A DNA stretch of 64,000 bases, taken from positions 27,365,258 to 27,429,257 of the forward strand of contig CM052354.1 in assembly GCA_028551475.1 (NCBI GenBank), read 5' to 3'. Position numbers and translations under genes: made by a program. The notes beneath the pieces were generated by a model. That model saw only the letters and a program-made list of their open reading frames with translations. It had not been told where the DNA came from and did no database searches. The stretch comes from Casuarina equisetifolia (lineage: Eukaryota > Streptophyta > Magnoliopsida > Fagales > Casuarinaceae). Positions 26,732 to 37,738 of the stretch are shown here, piece after piece (the stretch's first letter is position 1; the number at the start of each line of letters is the position of its first letter).

Positions 26732-27489
26732 ATGATTCAGCAACTATTTTACGATGTTGTTTAGAACCGCACTCTTAGGGGAATAGCTTTCTCAACAGGT
26801 GAAGGCGGAAATCAAAATAACTTTTAGGATGTGGTTTCTAGCAGCTGAAAAACGGAGGCTAGGTGTCACTGTATCATGTAACTTTTTGGAATTAGGTTTG
26901 TTGTTAAGCTCTGCTTGGTTTTGGAATGTGTTTGAACTCATTATTGCTCCAATTTTTTCGCCCTTCAATCACTATAAGCGTTTGGCGTATAATCCTTGCA
27001 AGAGCAACCCCAAAACTTTTATATTAATACAGGAAAAAGAAACGAATCCCATTTTTTCTGTACAGTTTGGAAGTGCTACCTTATACACGTTGATAATGGT
27101 ATCCTCAAATATGCAAACATCTCTTGGAAGCTTAATTGATCTCTGCAATGTTAAATGATGGTCTAAAATCCAGGTTCCCATCGAAATCTTTACATAGTTA
27201 TGATAAATCACTACCGCATAAAAGGCTTCATGATATAGACTTACAACCCAAGAGTTCAAGCTCTGGTTTGGACTCGTGGTTTGGTTCTACAGAGGGTGGA
27301 CAGATTTTGTTCTTAAAAAAGAAGGAAGTAGGCCCGTTGCTTGTCTTTACCAAATATATGGTGAAGAAACTATGTTTACAATGCAGTTCATAGGCTCAAT
27401 GTGATTGCCGGTTAATGCAAATTGAAGCAGAATTTCTTCCTCTTGATGTACACGCTTTGTTCACCGGCATCTCCTCACACAGGTTGTCA

Positions 27490-28240
27490 AGGAACGTAGG
27501 CCTTACGTTACTTGTGTTTTGTTGTAATTAAGGCAGGTAACTTTTGTTATGCTGTAACCTTATTAGTCGTGTTGTAACTTTATGGGACATTGCTCTTAAA
27601 GCTATTCAAAAATTTATTAGAGATAAATTTATCAACATAAGGAAGTTAACCAAAACAGTTTTAAATTTATACTTTTAATGTGCTTGTTGGTTAGATGAAA
27701 CTATTTTTTGTTTTACTTAATGTCATATGTAGTGTTAACCTAGAATATGCTTTTAGTCTTATCATTTACATTTACAATTAGACAAATAATCCATTTACGT
27801 GTAAAAAAAAAAAAAAGGTTGTGAAGAGCCACGTAGCAAGTCTCTCGGGGTGGGAGAAGGGAGAAGGCAGAAGGCAGAAGGCGTTAAGGGACTCGATAGC
27901 TGCCTTTCTTTCAAGTAAGCAGTATTTAGGCATGACGTGCTAGGCAGGCGAGAGGCTGAGGTAGGGAATGAATGCTTGTAGCCGTCATAAGAGTATCTGG
28001 TTAATATTAGGCTAAGCACAGGTAGGAGGAGATCATCAAACTTGTAAAACTTGTTCAATGCAATACAAGGTCCAGAGTCGCTTCTGATATTGCTTCTTCT
28101 CTTCTTCCCGCTTCCATCATAGGTAGGAAGAGAAGACCTAACCTTTGGCTTGGCTTGATCATGATCGGCGAGTTCAGCCACTTCGACCCATTATCCAATC
28201 CTTAACTAGCGCACTGACAAAGTTAGACCCTGCATGTATG
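27490..28240. repeat. Unidentified segment present in units II and III only
   Basis: This segment has a near-identical partner at 49630-50340 and no partner in unit I. A long minus-strand frame is largely kept in both copies (27795-28181 and 49874-50302; blocks ELADHDQAKPKVR, FDDLLLPVLSLILTRYSYDG), with a different right end. It is bordered on the left by an A-run at about 27801-27815. No domain is recognised; it may be part of an old insertion. Confidence 0.5.
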
Positions 28241-28494
28241 TGGGGGCAATTTGAACCTTTTTGCAGAAGGTGATCCCGTAGCTTTTGAACTCTCGACCTT
28301 ATGAGATATGAGTGACCATATTTAGAATTGCGCTTTCTCCCTACTTGTTATTAGGTTTGGAGTGAATTAGTAAGAGTAAATATGTAACTATCATGTTCAT
28401 GTTGTGAGTAGTTTATAGGATTTTCTAGTCCTATTTAGTTTGAGTTTTCTTGATGCTAGTATAAAAGGAAGCACTATGGGAAAACTTAGTCGTG

Positions 28495-28828
28495 AGGTTA
28501 GAGAGTTTAATATGAGAAATTCAGAGAAAAAATAGGTTTTTTGTATACATTATAACCTTCCTCATCATACTGAAGAATTAATCCTTAGATTGGGGACATA
28601 TGAATTACTTCAAACCTCATAATTCTTGTATTTTTCTTAACTAATATTTTTTTTGTGTGTACTTAGCACACTGCATATAAAAGAGAATATTAGTCAAGAA
28701 AAACACACAAGAATTATAAATTTCAGGATAATTCTTATGTCCTGAGCCTAATGAGCAATTCTTCAGTATGATAAGGAGGGTTATAATGTATGTAGAAAAC
28801 CTCTGTTTTCTCTCAATCTCTCACACTT
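28495..28828. repeat. Imperfect long inverted repeat (arms about 145 nt)
   Basis: The left arm 28495-28655 and the right arm 28684-28828 are inverted copies: tacattataaccttcctcatcatactgaagaatt on the left (given in two parts: tacattataacc, catactgaagaatt) returns as aattcttcagtatg and ggttataatgta on the right. The loop is about 30 nt. A TATA-like motif, agtataaaagga, lies upstream at 28459. It could be a foldback element or two inverted ends of one small element. Confidence 0.7.
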
Positions 28829-29297
28829 ATAAATGGGGTTGATTTGTATCCTGTTGCAAAGGTAATTTCGCAGCTTTTGAATTCCCCGACTTATGAGATA
28901 TGAGTAAACGTATATAGAACTGCACTTATCGTTAACACAAATTACTTGCAAGAGAAGAAAAGTTTCTTTCTTTTCTGTGGGGTGGATGTGGGAAACTCAT
29001 GAACACCTTTAGCAGATGATTTTTCGATCTTGACTTGATTAATGTTGAGAAGGGTTGAAAGAAACAAATAATATTTGGACTTCCATGCAACCGACTCATT
29101 TTTGTAGTATGAATGCAGAAACACTCTGAAGCGTATCCTTTACTGGACAATAATTGTGTTAAGGAATTCAATAGTGAGGACAGTCATGGGATTCCAGAAG
29201 GTTGGCTCTCCCGATTTGACCAGGCAACAAGAAAGCAACAGGAGTTGGAGTGGCCTCTGTTTATGGCAATATCCCCATAACTTTTCCACATAGCAAC

Positions 29298-29899
29298 GTA
29301 AGGCCTGATGTCAAGCGACACCTCCTCTTTGGTTTTCTGGTTTTTATCATCCTACTTCTTGTATCGATGGCCTCTGTCGCCAAGAAGAGTAAACATCTTT
29401 TGCTCCAACCTTTTTAACATGTAACAATAAAGGCTTTTAACTTTCAATTTTGTTTAGAGAAGTGGAAATCTGGGTCACCAATACTGCCTCAAAAACTTAA
29501 TTGGAGCAATGAAAATAGTTGCAGAATATGAAGTACGATATAAGGGTGCTGAGGCTTCTAGTTATTGGTGAAAGAGATATATGCATGTTTTACTTCTCAA
29601 CCAACACCGATGAACTCGAGATCCACAGCCTATTCCATTCTGTAGTTATGCTTTTTTAAGGTTAATTGCTAGTTTCCATTCTGTATTCTCTCTTGTCTGA
29701 ATATGTTGTGCTCATCAGTTTGGTGCAACACTCAGGTGAGAAGATGGAGAAGCCAGTTTATTCAAGAGATGGAAAAGAGTTCTTTATAGCACTCATTGGA
29801 AAACAAAAGATAATCCTCGAGCTACATCTATCTGATCCTGACTCAGACCCATCACCAAATCCGACAAGGAACAAAGAACAGCATCATCTCCATGGTTGA
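29298..29899 (+). pseudogene. Small secreted-peptide gene copy 4, start codon lost
   Basis: Exon 1 29298-29388 and exon 2 29736-29899 keep open frames, correct splice sites and phase. The signal peptide is intact in sequence (RHLLFGFLVFIILLLVSMAS). The position of the family ATG reads GTA, the same change as in copy 1. A nearby ATG at 29308 is in another frame. The core has drifted: MEKPVYSRDGKEFFIALIGK, QKIILELHLSDPD, tail SDPSPNPTRNKEQHHLHG. Without an ATG it is probably not translated from the normal start, although an initiation at a non-AUG codon cannot be excluded. W-box at 29216-29221. The spacing and flanks match copy 1 (unit I) over about 2.3 kb. Confidence 0.7.
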
Positions 29900-30649
29900 A
29901 GTTTGGGAAAGACAGGTAAGGCTGCAATGAAACTTTAGTTTGGAGGGTCACCATTAATTAAATGATTCACCAACTCTTTTGCGACGTTGTGTTTCTTCAA
30001 AAAAGGAATCACATTCTTATTTTATGTCCAGTGTAGTGAATAAAATTTCTTGATAGGCAAAGGCTGAAATCAAAATGCTAGCTATTAATAAATATCATTT
30101 CGGTATCAACCATTTAATAGATATATAAGGAGAAGACCTATAAATCTTTGTTTATTCTCCCCACTTGACGCATTCAATTGACTCCAAAACAACAAATTCA
30201 GATTCCACCAATGAGTTCAAATTTGACAGTTCATTTCGTAACGTGAAATGAAGTGGGAAATAAGAAAAAGTGTTGCGGAAGGCCAATAGACTGTATTTTT
30301 CCTATATTCACACTTATGATGAAAGATTACAAAAGTGTTTTTGTCCTTTTTCTAATAGACAGCTAAACATGAAATAAGACAAGAAATCCTATACACCTGA
30401 AATTACATTTAAGGCCTTAGGCTTGGGCCCTCATCCATTATATTTTCCTTCAAGTTGAAAATTTGTATAAATTATATGGTTGAAGTTTGGATAACAATTA
30501 TAGGTGTTGTGGGGCCTTTTGAATAGATCAACAAGTCTTTATCTTATCTTGATTTGATGAAAATTAATTATTATCTTTATGTATTTTTTATGTATAAAAT
30601 AATAATAATCAATTTTAATATGATTTATCTTTTCATAAAAAATGAAAGT

Positions 30650-31030
30650 CTACGATATGTGTGACTACCTCATTGTCATAGTGTAAACATACAGATAGTT
30701 CAATCATCACACTAAGATCTCAAAGTAAGCCAATAATTCGAATAATATGGCATTTGGTAAAATCTTTAGCTTTACATTTTGCCTCTACAAAGGACCTAGA
30801 AATAATAGATTGTTTCTTGATTTTTCATGAATCCAATGAGTCTCCAAGTCAAATGCAATACCTTGTAATTAAGTTCTTTGTTATAAGAGATGTATCATAA
30901 TTTGAGTTAAGCTTGAAGAGTAAGGGAAGAAAAGTCCTAAACCTAGATAATTTTTAATGTACTTTAACATTTTCAATCCACATCTTGATCATATTGTTCT
31001 AACGCATGTACGAATTGACTTAGACGTCGA
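30650..31030 (-). mobile_element. Fossil Ty1/copia RNase H fragment, second copy
   Basis: Paralogue of the fragment at 22130-22500, carried along by the tandem duplication. Heavily broken, no LTRs. Confidence 0.65.
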
Positions 31031-31273
31031 ATTGCCTAGTTTATATTCAGCTCGGTCGCAATTAGATATATCAACTGTTCGCCAAGTGTCTAAATTGTAT
31101 AAGATCTTTAAGTAGAGGGTTAAGTTTTTTGTTCCATGGGAAAAATGAAAGGTTTGAACAGAGATAAAAAATGAGTAAAAGCAGGTGAAATACCTTCAAA
31201 TGTGGCAGGAATGTTTGTTCTAGGCTAATTTTCCATTGACAGCAGCCAATGCTTCATGAAATTAGGCCATAGT

Positions 31274-31522
31274 TGTTGGAGATACCATTGTATATTGCAT
31301 TATTCTTTCTTTGTATAGGTTGAGATACTTACCATGTAATGTAGGCTTATTAGGGAAGTTACTTATATGGTAGGAATATTCATGTTGTTATTACTTATAT
31401 TCTTTCTTAGTGTGGACCGTCCTTCTCCTATAAAAGGACCACTATATTGTACATTTATATTTGAGTAAGCAATACAAAGAATTCTCAAACTTTTATGCTC
31501 TCTTTGCTCACATCTTGTGACA
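31274..31522 (+). repeat. 5' LTR of the copia element
   Basis: Pairs with 44149-44397. A TATA-like motif, tcctataaaagg, lies inside at about 31427-31438. Confidence 0.92.
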
Positions 31523-32827
31523 TGGTATTAAGAGCCTTCTTTTCCTGATTTTTTTTGCTTCCACTCTTTTTTTTTCTGGCTTGATAACTCTATTTTTATA
31601 GAGTTATTTTACCTATTTTAGGCAATAAATAACTTTAATAATTGTGAGAAAACATTTAAACTTATATTTATTTACCTAAATTTATCTTGTTTATGTAGCA
31701 CAAGGAGGTAAGGAGAAAAGGGATGAACATAGAGAGCCTGATGCTTATTGTGTGGCAAAATCATAATATCAAGATCAAGAGAGTCAAGATAGGCTTGGGC
31801 TTTGAATGATTGTTATTAGATTTTATTGTTATTGAGTTTTCTAAATAATTAGAAAACCTAATCATATTAGGAGTTCAAAGCCTAATTAAATTAAGAGTTC
31901 AAAACCCAATTGTTTTAGATCTCTAAAACCCAATTCTACTAGGATAAGAGTAGGTTTAAACCTAAACCCTATTTAAGAGAAGAGAAGAGGCAAAAGAAAG
32001 AGAGGAGGAAATTGAGCACAACTCAAGAAAGAAGCCAAGAATTCAAGGTTTTCTTGAAAAGAAGACAAAAAGGGTGACAGACTTCTTGTTCTTGGATTCA
32101 AGATGCCTTCTTTATTTCTTATTACTATTCTTCCTCATTATTTCTTTATGTTTTAGTTTATTTTTGTTAGAGCTACGATGTAATCTAATTATGATGGTAT
32201 GAATCTTATGATTATTATGTTTGGCAAGATATTTTATTTATGTGAGTTATATATTATTATGTTTAATGCTTTTAAGTGATTGGCCACCACTTGAATGATT
32301 TGATGTGCATGTTTGAGACTGAGAGGTAATAATATGCAATTGCTTCTTATAATATATAACCATGAATTAAATGTGGATAGACATATATCATGTTGTTTGT
32401 GTGACTTTTGGTGATAAGATAATCAAAAGATTTATTGTAAACTGGGAATGTTCATAGATCCTAATGCATTTGGTTTGTTTCAATTCACATATAGAAATAT
32501 AGTGAATTAATGAACTACTTAGGTTTGCTATACCTAGACATAGGATAGTAAATAAATTAGGAAGTTCCGCTATCATATAGATATTATCCCTCTTGCAAGC
32601 ATACATAATCTACATTAGTACCTCATAGTTATGGTGAAATCGGACACTCTAACATATTTTGTGTATTTAGTTTTATTAAATTTAGTTGATTAGTTTATTC
32701 TCTATCAATTTGGATTTGTTAGATAAATTCTAAGAGTTGTTCACTGTTAGTAATTAGTTGGCATAGTAATCACCAATCTCTGTGGGACGATACTTTCCTT
32801 ATCATTATATTACTTGTTCGACATGTT

Positions 32828-32844
32828 CACTTGCATTTAAAATT
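32828..32844. repeat. L1 target-site duplication, left copy
   Basis: The 17 bp cacttgcatttaaaatt, repeated at 38948-38964; the last two bases merge with the poly(T) run. Confidence 0.93.
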
Positions 32845-32918
32845 TTTTTTTTTGGTGAAAGGTCAAATTATATATCACTCATAAAAAATTTACAAGATTG
32901 TTCGATTACAAAATATCA

Positions 32919-35900
32919 TCATCTAAGCTTAAATATTGCACTTGGCAAATTCCAAAGCTCTTGTAAAAATTTATTACAATTTGTAAGCTTAACTCCTCTA
33001 GTAGATGAAATCTTGCCTCTCACGTCCTTCTTGATTTTGGCAATAATGGTTAAGTTTTCTAGACTTGTATTGCTGAATCTTCTTCTATTCCTTTCGCTCC
33101 AAATGTGATACAATACGGCCTTGAAAGATATACTAAGCAAAGTAGCTGCAAAGCTCTTCTTCTTAACAGTGTTGATCATCCAATATATTTCAGCTCTCCA
33201 ATGTTCAATTCTTCGAGTTAATCCATTCATGCCTAACAAAGCCTTCCAGATATAGTTTGTGAACCTGCACTTAAAAAATAAATGTTCATGTGATTCTTCT
33301 TCTTGTTGGCAGAGGTTGCATCGTAGATCCACTGAACTATTCCATTTTGCCACCCGATCTGCTGTGGATAGTTTGTCTCTTAAAATGATCCAACATATAA
33401 AATTATGCTTCGGTACTCCTTCTTTCCAAACAAGTGTTGCCCATTTGGAATCTTCTCTGTTCTCTCTTAGTGCTACATAACTCTTGGCAATATTGTATTC
33501 TGAGTCTGTCACTAGTTGTGTTAGTTCATTTCTTACTTGTAAAATATTCCTAAAACTCCAAGCTAGTGATCCTTTCATCTCAACTTCTAATACATTCCTT
33601 TCCTTCAAATTTTCTGTTATCATCCATTTAACCCATAAGGAGTTTGAATTGGGGTGCACAAGAGACCATAGGAGTTTTCCAATTGCTGCTTTATTCCAAG
33701 TGTGAATGTCTATCAAACCTAGTCCTCCAGAAACTTTAGGCCAGCAAACTTCTTTCCATGCCACTTTCGCTACACATCGTCCATTAGATTTACCTGTCCA
33801 AAGGAAAGTTCTAATCCTTTTTTCAATTTCATAAAGGGTCTGTTTTGGCAGTAGAAAAATTTGCATCCAATATGTTTGCAATGAGAATAGAACACTTTTG
33901 GCTAGCTGCAGTCTCCCCCCATAACTAATATGCTTAGACTCCCAACCTTCAATTCTTCTCAATATCTTTTCTGTCAGGATAGTACAATCTAGGTTGGAGA
34001 GTCTTTTAGTAATCAATGGTACTCCTAAGTATTCTATGGGAAGTTGGCCTTCTTGGATAGGAATATGATCAAGTATTAGAGCCTTTTCCTGTTCTGACAA
34101 GCTTGAAAAGAAAATTTGACACTTCTCTGGATGCATCTTCAAACCTGTTATATCTTCAAACTCTTGCATAGCATCTAGTAAACATAATATGGATTCAATA
34201 TCTCCATGAGCAAACAAAAAGAGATCATCAGCAAAGCATAAATGAGTGATCTTTTCTTTGGCGCATTTCCAGTGAAATTTAAACCTTCCAGAAGATACTT
34301 TATTTTGTATAATTCTGTTAAGAATCTCCATCACAATAACAAAGAGAAAAGGAGAGAGAGGGTCTCCTTGTCTAAGTCCCTTTGCCCCCTTAAAAAAACC
34401 TGTATGAGAGCCATTGATGTTCACAGAATATCCCACAGTAGTGATGCAGCTTTCAATCAGCAATCTAAATTTGTCTGGAAACTTCAAAACTTTCAGTGTA
34501 TTTAGGATTGCATTCCAGTCTATTGAATCATATGCTTTCATAATATCAACCTTAATTGCCACCCTTTTCCCATGAATATCTTTGTGATAATTGTGCATCA
34601 ACTCTTGACACAACAAAATATTTTCCTTAATGTTCCTTCCTAGCACAAAAGCTGTCTGACACGGATGTATGAAATGAGGCAAAGCTAAACTTAGTCTTCC
34701 TGCCACAATTTTAGATATGATCTTGTACAACACATTACAACAAGATATTGGTCTAAAATCTTTCATATTGGTCGCATTAATTTTCTTAGGGACAAGAGAG
34801 ATTACTGTTGAATTTATGCTTCGCAGTAGCTGTCTCCTTTGAAAGAAAGCTATTACTGCATCTTCTATGTCACTCCCTATAATACTCCATGCTTTCTTGA
34901 AGAAGAAGCTATTATATCCATCAGGACCTGGAGCTTTGTAATCACCAAAGGTATTAAGGACCTTTTGTATATCTTCTCTTTGAACGTCTGCTATAAGGCT
35001 TCTCTTTGTCTCTTCTGGAATTTCCATAGGAAATAACTCTCTTAATCTTGTTTCTGATGGTTGAGGTTGGTTTGCCCTCCCTAGCAAGTTTTGATAATAA
35101 TTTAGAATTTTGTTCTTTATCATTTCAGGATCTTCAGTAAGTTGCCCATCATCTAATTCCAACTTAACAATGTGATTTTTTGCTCTCCTCTTCATCATGC
35201 TTCCAAAAAAGACTTTACTATTACAATCTCCCTCTTTCAGCCAATTATTCCTTGATTTTTGCTTCAGAAGTATTTCTTCATGCTTGCTACATATTAGTAA
35301 CTTTTCTAACCACTCCTTTTCTTCATTGCGCAATTGGGTATTTGAAGGATCATCAAAGAGCTTTGCTTGTGCTATTTGTAGCTGCTTCCTTGCTACCTCT
35401 GTTTTCCTTGGTAGTTCTCCAAATTCCTCTCTATTTAGCTTTCTCAACTCTTTTTTCATTTCCTTCAACTTTATCATTATTCTGTACATTATAGTGCCAT
35501 CAACCCTTTGTTGCCAAATATTCTTCACTATTGTCATAAATTGGGGGTTGTCTGGCCAAAAGTTGAAAAATCTAAAAGTCCTTTTCTGACTTGGTCTATT
35601 ATTGCCCACCTTGATAATGCAAGGACTGTGATATGACAATCCAGGAGTACTAAATTCAATGGAGAAATCCATATTACTTTGCAGCCATTTAGGGTTTACC
35701 AAACATCTATCCAATTTACTGCCTTTGAACCCTATTCCTTTACCTTTGTTCGTCCATGATAGGAGCGGTCCTACAAAGTTTGGTTCTATAAGTTCTGCAT
35801 CACTTATGAACTTGTTGAAATCTTCTATTCCTTCTATCCATCTACTAGCTACACTAACCCTCTCATTTAGATTCCTCACTGTATTAAAATCCCCTACTAG

Positions 35901-36308
35901 TAGCCATTGAGTGTTCTTTCCATAACTGTTATAACATTGTGTGAGGTTACTCCAAAGATCCTTTCGTTCATTCGCTGCATTTGCTGCATAGATGGCAGAT
36001 AAGTACCATACTTCATGTCCCTCTTCCACTTTACAATTCACTACCTGTTTAGAACTACTAAGCACTGTGATGTTGAACTGTGGCTTTTTCCATACAATCC
36101 AAATCCTACCATTTTCATTATCTCTATAATTATGGATAAAACCCCATTGGGGAAACAGAGAATCTATCACCCATTGTGCTTTATCTTCTTTTATTTTGTG
36201 TTCTAATAGAATGACAATGTCAGCTTTAGCATTCTTGATAACTTCTCGTACCTCCTTTTGTTTAGGGCTTTTATTCAAGCCCCTGACATTCCATGAGAAT
36301 ATGATCAT
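32919..36308 (-). CDS. L1 ORF2: endonuclease and reverse transcriptase (1129 aa)
   Basis: One uninterrupted frame from ATG at 36308. APE-type endonuclease in residues 1-235: SWNVRGLN (5-12), catalytic-type glutamate E36 in LLEHKIK, GDFN (139-142), SKLDR (197-201), SYHSP with H227. Reverse transcriptase in about 430-770: YKAPGPDGYNSF, KVDIMKAYDSIDW (586-598), GLRQGDPLSP (644-653) and the catalytic FADD (692-695). A C-terminal zf-RVT region (CNLCQQEEESHEHLFFKC) lies at about 1000-1030, as in plant L1s. No RNase H domain was recognised. The protein nicks the target and primes reverse transcription on it. Its start overlaps the ORF1 stop by four bases (ATGA), which suggests coupled termination and reinitiation. 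Confidence 0.96.
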   Translation of the reverse strand: MIIFSWNVRGLNKSPKQKEVREVIKNAKADIVILLEHKIKEDKAQWVIDSLFPQWGFIHNYRDNENGRIWIVWKKPQFNITVLSSSKQVVNCKVEEGHEVWYLSAIYAANAANERKDLWSNLTQCYNSYGKNTQWLLVGDFNTVRNLNERVSVASRWIEGIEDFNKFISDAELIEPNFVGPLLSWTNKGKGIGFKGSKLDRCLVNPKWLQSNMDFSIEFSTPGLSYHSPCIIKVGNNRPSQKRTFRFFNFWPDNPQFMTIVKNIWQQRVDGTIMYRIMIKLKEMKKELRKLNREEFGELPRKTEVARKQLQIAQAKLFDDPSNTQLRNEEKEWLEKLLICSKHEEILLKQKSRNNWLKEGDCNSKVFFGSMMKRRAKNHIVKLELDDGQLTEDPEMIKNKILNYYQNLLGRANQPQPSETRLRELFPMEIPEETKRSLIADVQREDIQKVLNTFGDYKAPGPDGYNSFFFKKAWSIIGSDIEDAVIAFFQRRQLLRSINSTVISLVPKKINATNMKDFRPISCCNVLYKIISKIVAGRLSLALPHFIHPCQTAFVLGRNIKENILLCQELMHNYHKDIHGKRVAIKVDIMKAYDSIDWNAILNTLKVLKFPDKFRLLIESCITTVGYSVNINGSHTGFFKGAKGLRQGDPLSPFLFVIVMEILNRIIQNKVSSGRFKFHWKCAKEKITHLCFADDLFLFAHGDIESILCLLDAMQEFEDITGLKMHPEKCQIFFSSLSEQEKALILDHIPIQEGQLPIEYLGVPLITKRLSNLDCTILTEKILRRIEGWESKHISYGGRLQLAKSVLFSLQTYWMQIFLLPKQTLYEIEKRIRTFLWTGKSNGRCVAKVAWKEVCWPKVSGGLGLIDIHTWNKAAIGKLLWSLVHPNSNSLWVKWMITENLKERNVLEVEMKGSLAWSFRNILQVRNELTQLVTDSEYNIAKSYVALRENREDSKWATLVWKEGVPKHNFICWIILRDKLSTADRVAKWNSSVDLRCNLCQQEEESHEHLFFKCRFTNYIWKALLGMNGLTRRIEHWRAEIYWMINTVKKKSFAATLLSISFKAVLYHIWSERNRRRFSNTSLENLTIIAKIKKDVRGKISSTRGVKLTNCNKFLQELWNLPSAIFKLR

Positions 36309-37738
36309 TTGTCTGGGGGTATAGTGTTTTCTCCTTCAACACCTTCAAGACCTACAATATCATTGCATCTTGCTTCATTTGGTTCTTGATGATTACTTAT
36401 AAGCACACTAAATCTATTACTGGTATTGTCCTGCTCACATGTATTCCTTTTGGGGCTCCTTTTGTTTCCCCTTCCATTCACACTTGCTTTATTGCTTTGT
36501 TCTAATTTGGCTTTTGGACTTATGGTGGATTCAACTTCATGTGTTATTGAATTTACAATCTTATCTCTTATATCCTCATGTCCTTGCTCGTCATGAACTT
36601 GATCTTCATTACCTTTATCCAATTTTTCTTTATCCTCACATCCTTCATCATATTTCTCCATCTGACTTAATGGCTTTTGAACTGGAACCCATATCTCTTT
36701 TTGCTTTATAACACACTCCTTATGTCCAAAGCAATCACATTTTTTGCATATTTCAGGTAACCAACAATACTCCACTCCTACCTCAAAAATAGCACCATTA
36801 CCCATGTCAATTTCAAATGAAGTTGGTAGAGAACACTTTGTATCTATTTCAACACATACTTTTGCATATGATATCCTTTGTCTATGTTTGGTAGCTTTAT
36901 CCATGTATAGTGGCTTTCCAACAGCACTAGCTACATAGCTCATACCAATCTCATCCCATAAAGCATGTGGGACATTGTGCAACTTTATCCAAATTGGTAT
37001 TGAAGTGATTTTTCCTTTCTGCAGTCTAATAGTGTTATGCCATTTTTGCAGAAACATTGGTTTTCCTACCACATCACAAACTCCAGCTTCTAATACTTCC
37101 TCCATCTTTTGTTTATCAGAGAATCTAAAAAAGAAGAAGCCACTGTCTGTTGCAGAAATATCTATTAAGCTTTGTTTTCCCCATTGCTTTTCTACAATTC
37201 CTTTTACAACAGAAAATGGTAATTTTGAACCCAAAAAGAAACCCACAACACAATTTTCATAGAATTTACTTCCTTCTTCAATAACTTCCTTAGGAGGGGC
37301 AACTCTAATTTTCCCATCATTTAATACCGGTGGCTGGTATTTCATATGAGCATTTTGTGCTAATCCTCCTACTACAACCTTACTCCAAGAATCATGTTTT
37401 CCTTTATGTTCAAAACTCTCCTTAAAGATAATGTTGTTTGTCTCTTCTAGCCTCTCATTTTTCTCCTTATTTCTTGTAGGCCCTTGGAATAAACTTTCTT
37501 GGATTTCTTGTTCAATTCTCTCCTTGTCTTGTTGAGATAATACATTATCCTTGGTCACACTTCCTTTAGCCATGTTCCTATTTGCAAGGGTTAATCGTCC
37601 AGATTTCATTATTTTAACTTCTGTATCATTATTTTCTCCTAAAGATTTCCAACACTCTTTAAGTTTCCTTATTTTCCTTTTCTCTCTTCTCTCAAACTCA
37701 GCACTCTCTGGGTCTATCCTCTGAAAATCCTTGACCAT
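36305..37738 (-). CDS. L1 ORF1: nucleic-acid-binding protein (DUF4283 plus zinc knuckle, 477 aa)
   Basis: One uninterrupted frame from ATG at 37738. The N-terminal 130 residues are charged and basic. Residues about 155-300 fit the DUF4283 domain found in plant LINE ORF1 (VGFFLGSKLPFSVVKGIV, FFFFRFSDKQKMEEVLEAG, PIWIKLHNVPHALW). A CCHC-type knuckle, CKKCDCFGHKEC, lies at about 333-344. The C-terminus is acidic and lysine-rich. The protein probably packages L1 RNA into a ribonucleoprotein particle with ORF2. It ends in the ATGA overlap with ORF2. Confidence 0.93.
   Translation of the reverse strand: MVKDFQRIDPESAEFERREKRKIRKLKECWKSLGENNDTEVKIMKSGRLTLANRNMAKGSVTKDNVLSQQDKERIEQEIQESLFQGPTRNKEKNERLEETNNIIFKESFEHKGKHDSWSKVVVGGLAQNAHMKYQPPVLNDGKIRVAPPKEVIEEGSKFYENCVVGFFLGSKLPFSVVKGIVEKQWGKQSLIDISATDSGFFFFRFSDKQKMEEVLEAGVCDVVGKPMFLQKWHNTIRLQKGKITSIPIWIKLHNVPHALWDEIGMSYVASAVGKPLYMDKATKHRQRISYAKVCVEIDTKCSLPTSFEIDMGNGAIFEVGVEYCWLPEICKKCDCFGHKECVIKQKEIWVPVQKPLSQMEKYDEGCEDKEKLDKGNEDQVHDEQGHEDIRDKIVNSITHEVESTISPKAKLEQSNKASVNGRGNKRSPKRNTCEQDNTSNRFSVLISNHQEPNEARCNDIVGLEGVEGENTIPPDK

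Larger units (their letters stand above)
19518..26831. repeat. Tandem array unit I (kinase 3' flank to PDHB last intron)
   Basis: The unit begins at ggttcctagcagctgag, 12 nt after the kinase stop codon, and ends at aacttttaggatg, a remnant of the PDHB last intron. It carries one decayed peptide gene (20827-21389) and two intact-looking ones (23653-24616 and 25982-26731). Compared with unit II it lacks about 0.9 kb (unit II 48082-48950), including the PDHB last exon. The shared motif aaaat at both edges of the missing piece points to a microhomology deletion. Confidence 0.8.

Noticed and set aside
27800-27815. A-run considered as the tail of a SINE or retrocopy
   Set aside because: No target duplication or SINE promoter boxes were found, and the run is shared by both unit copies.
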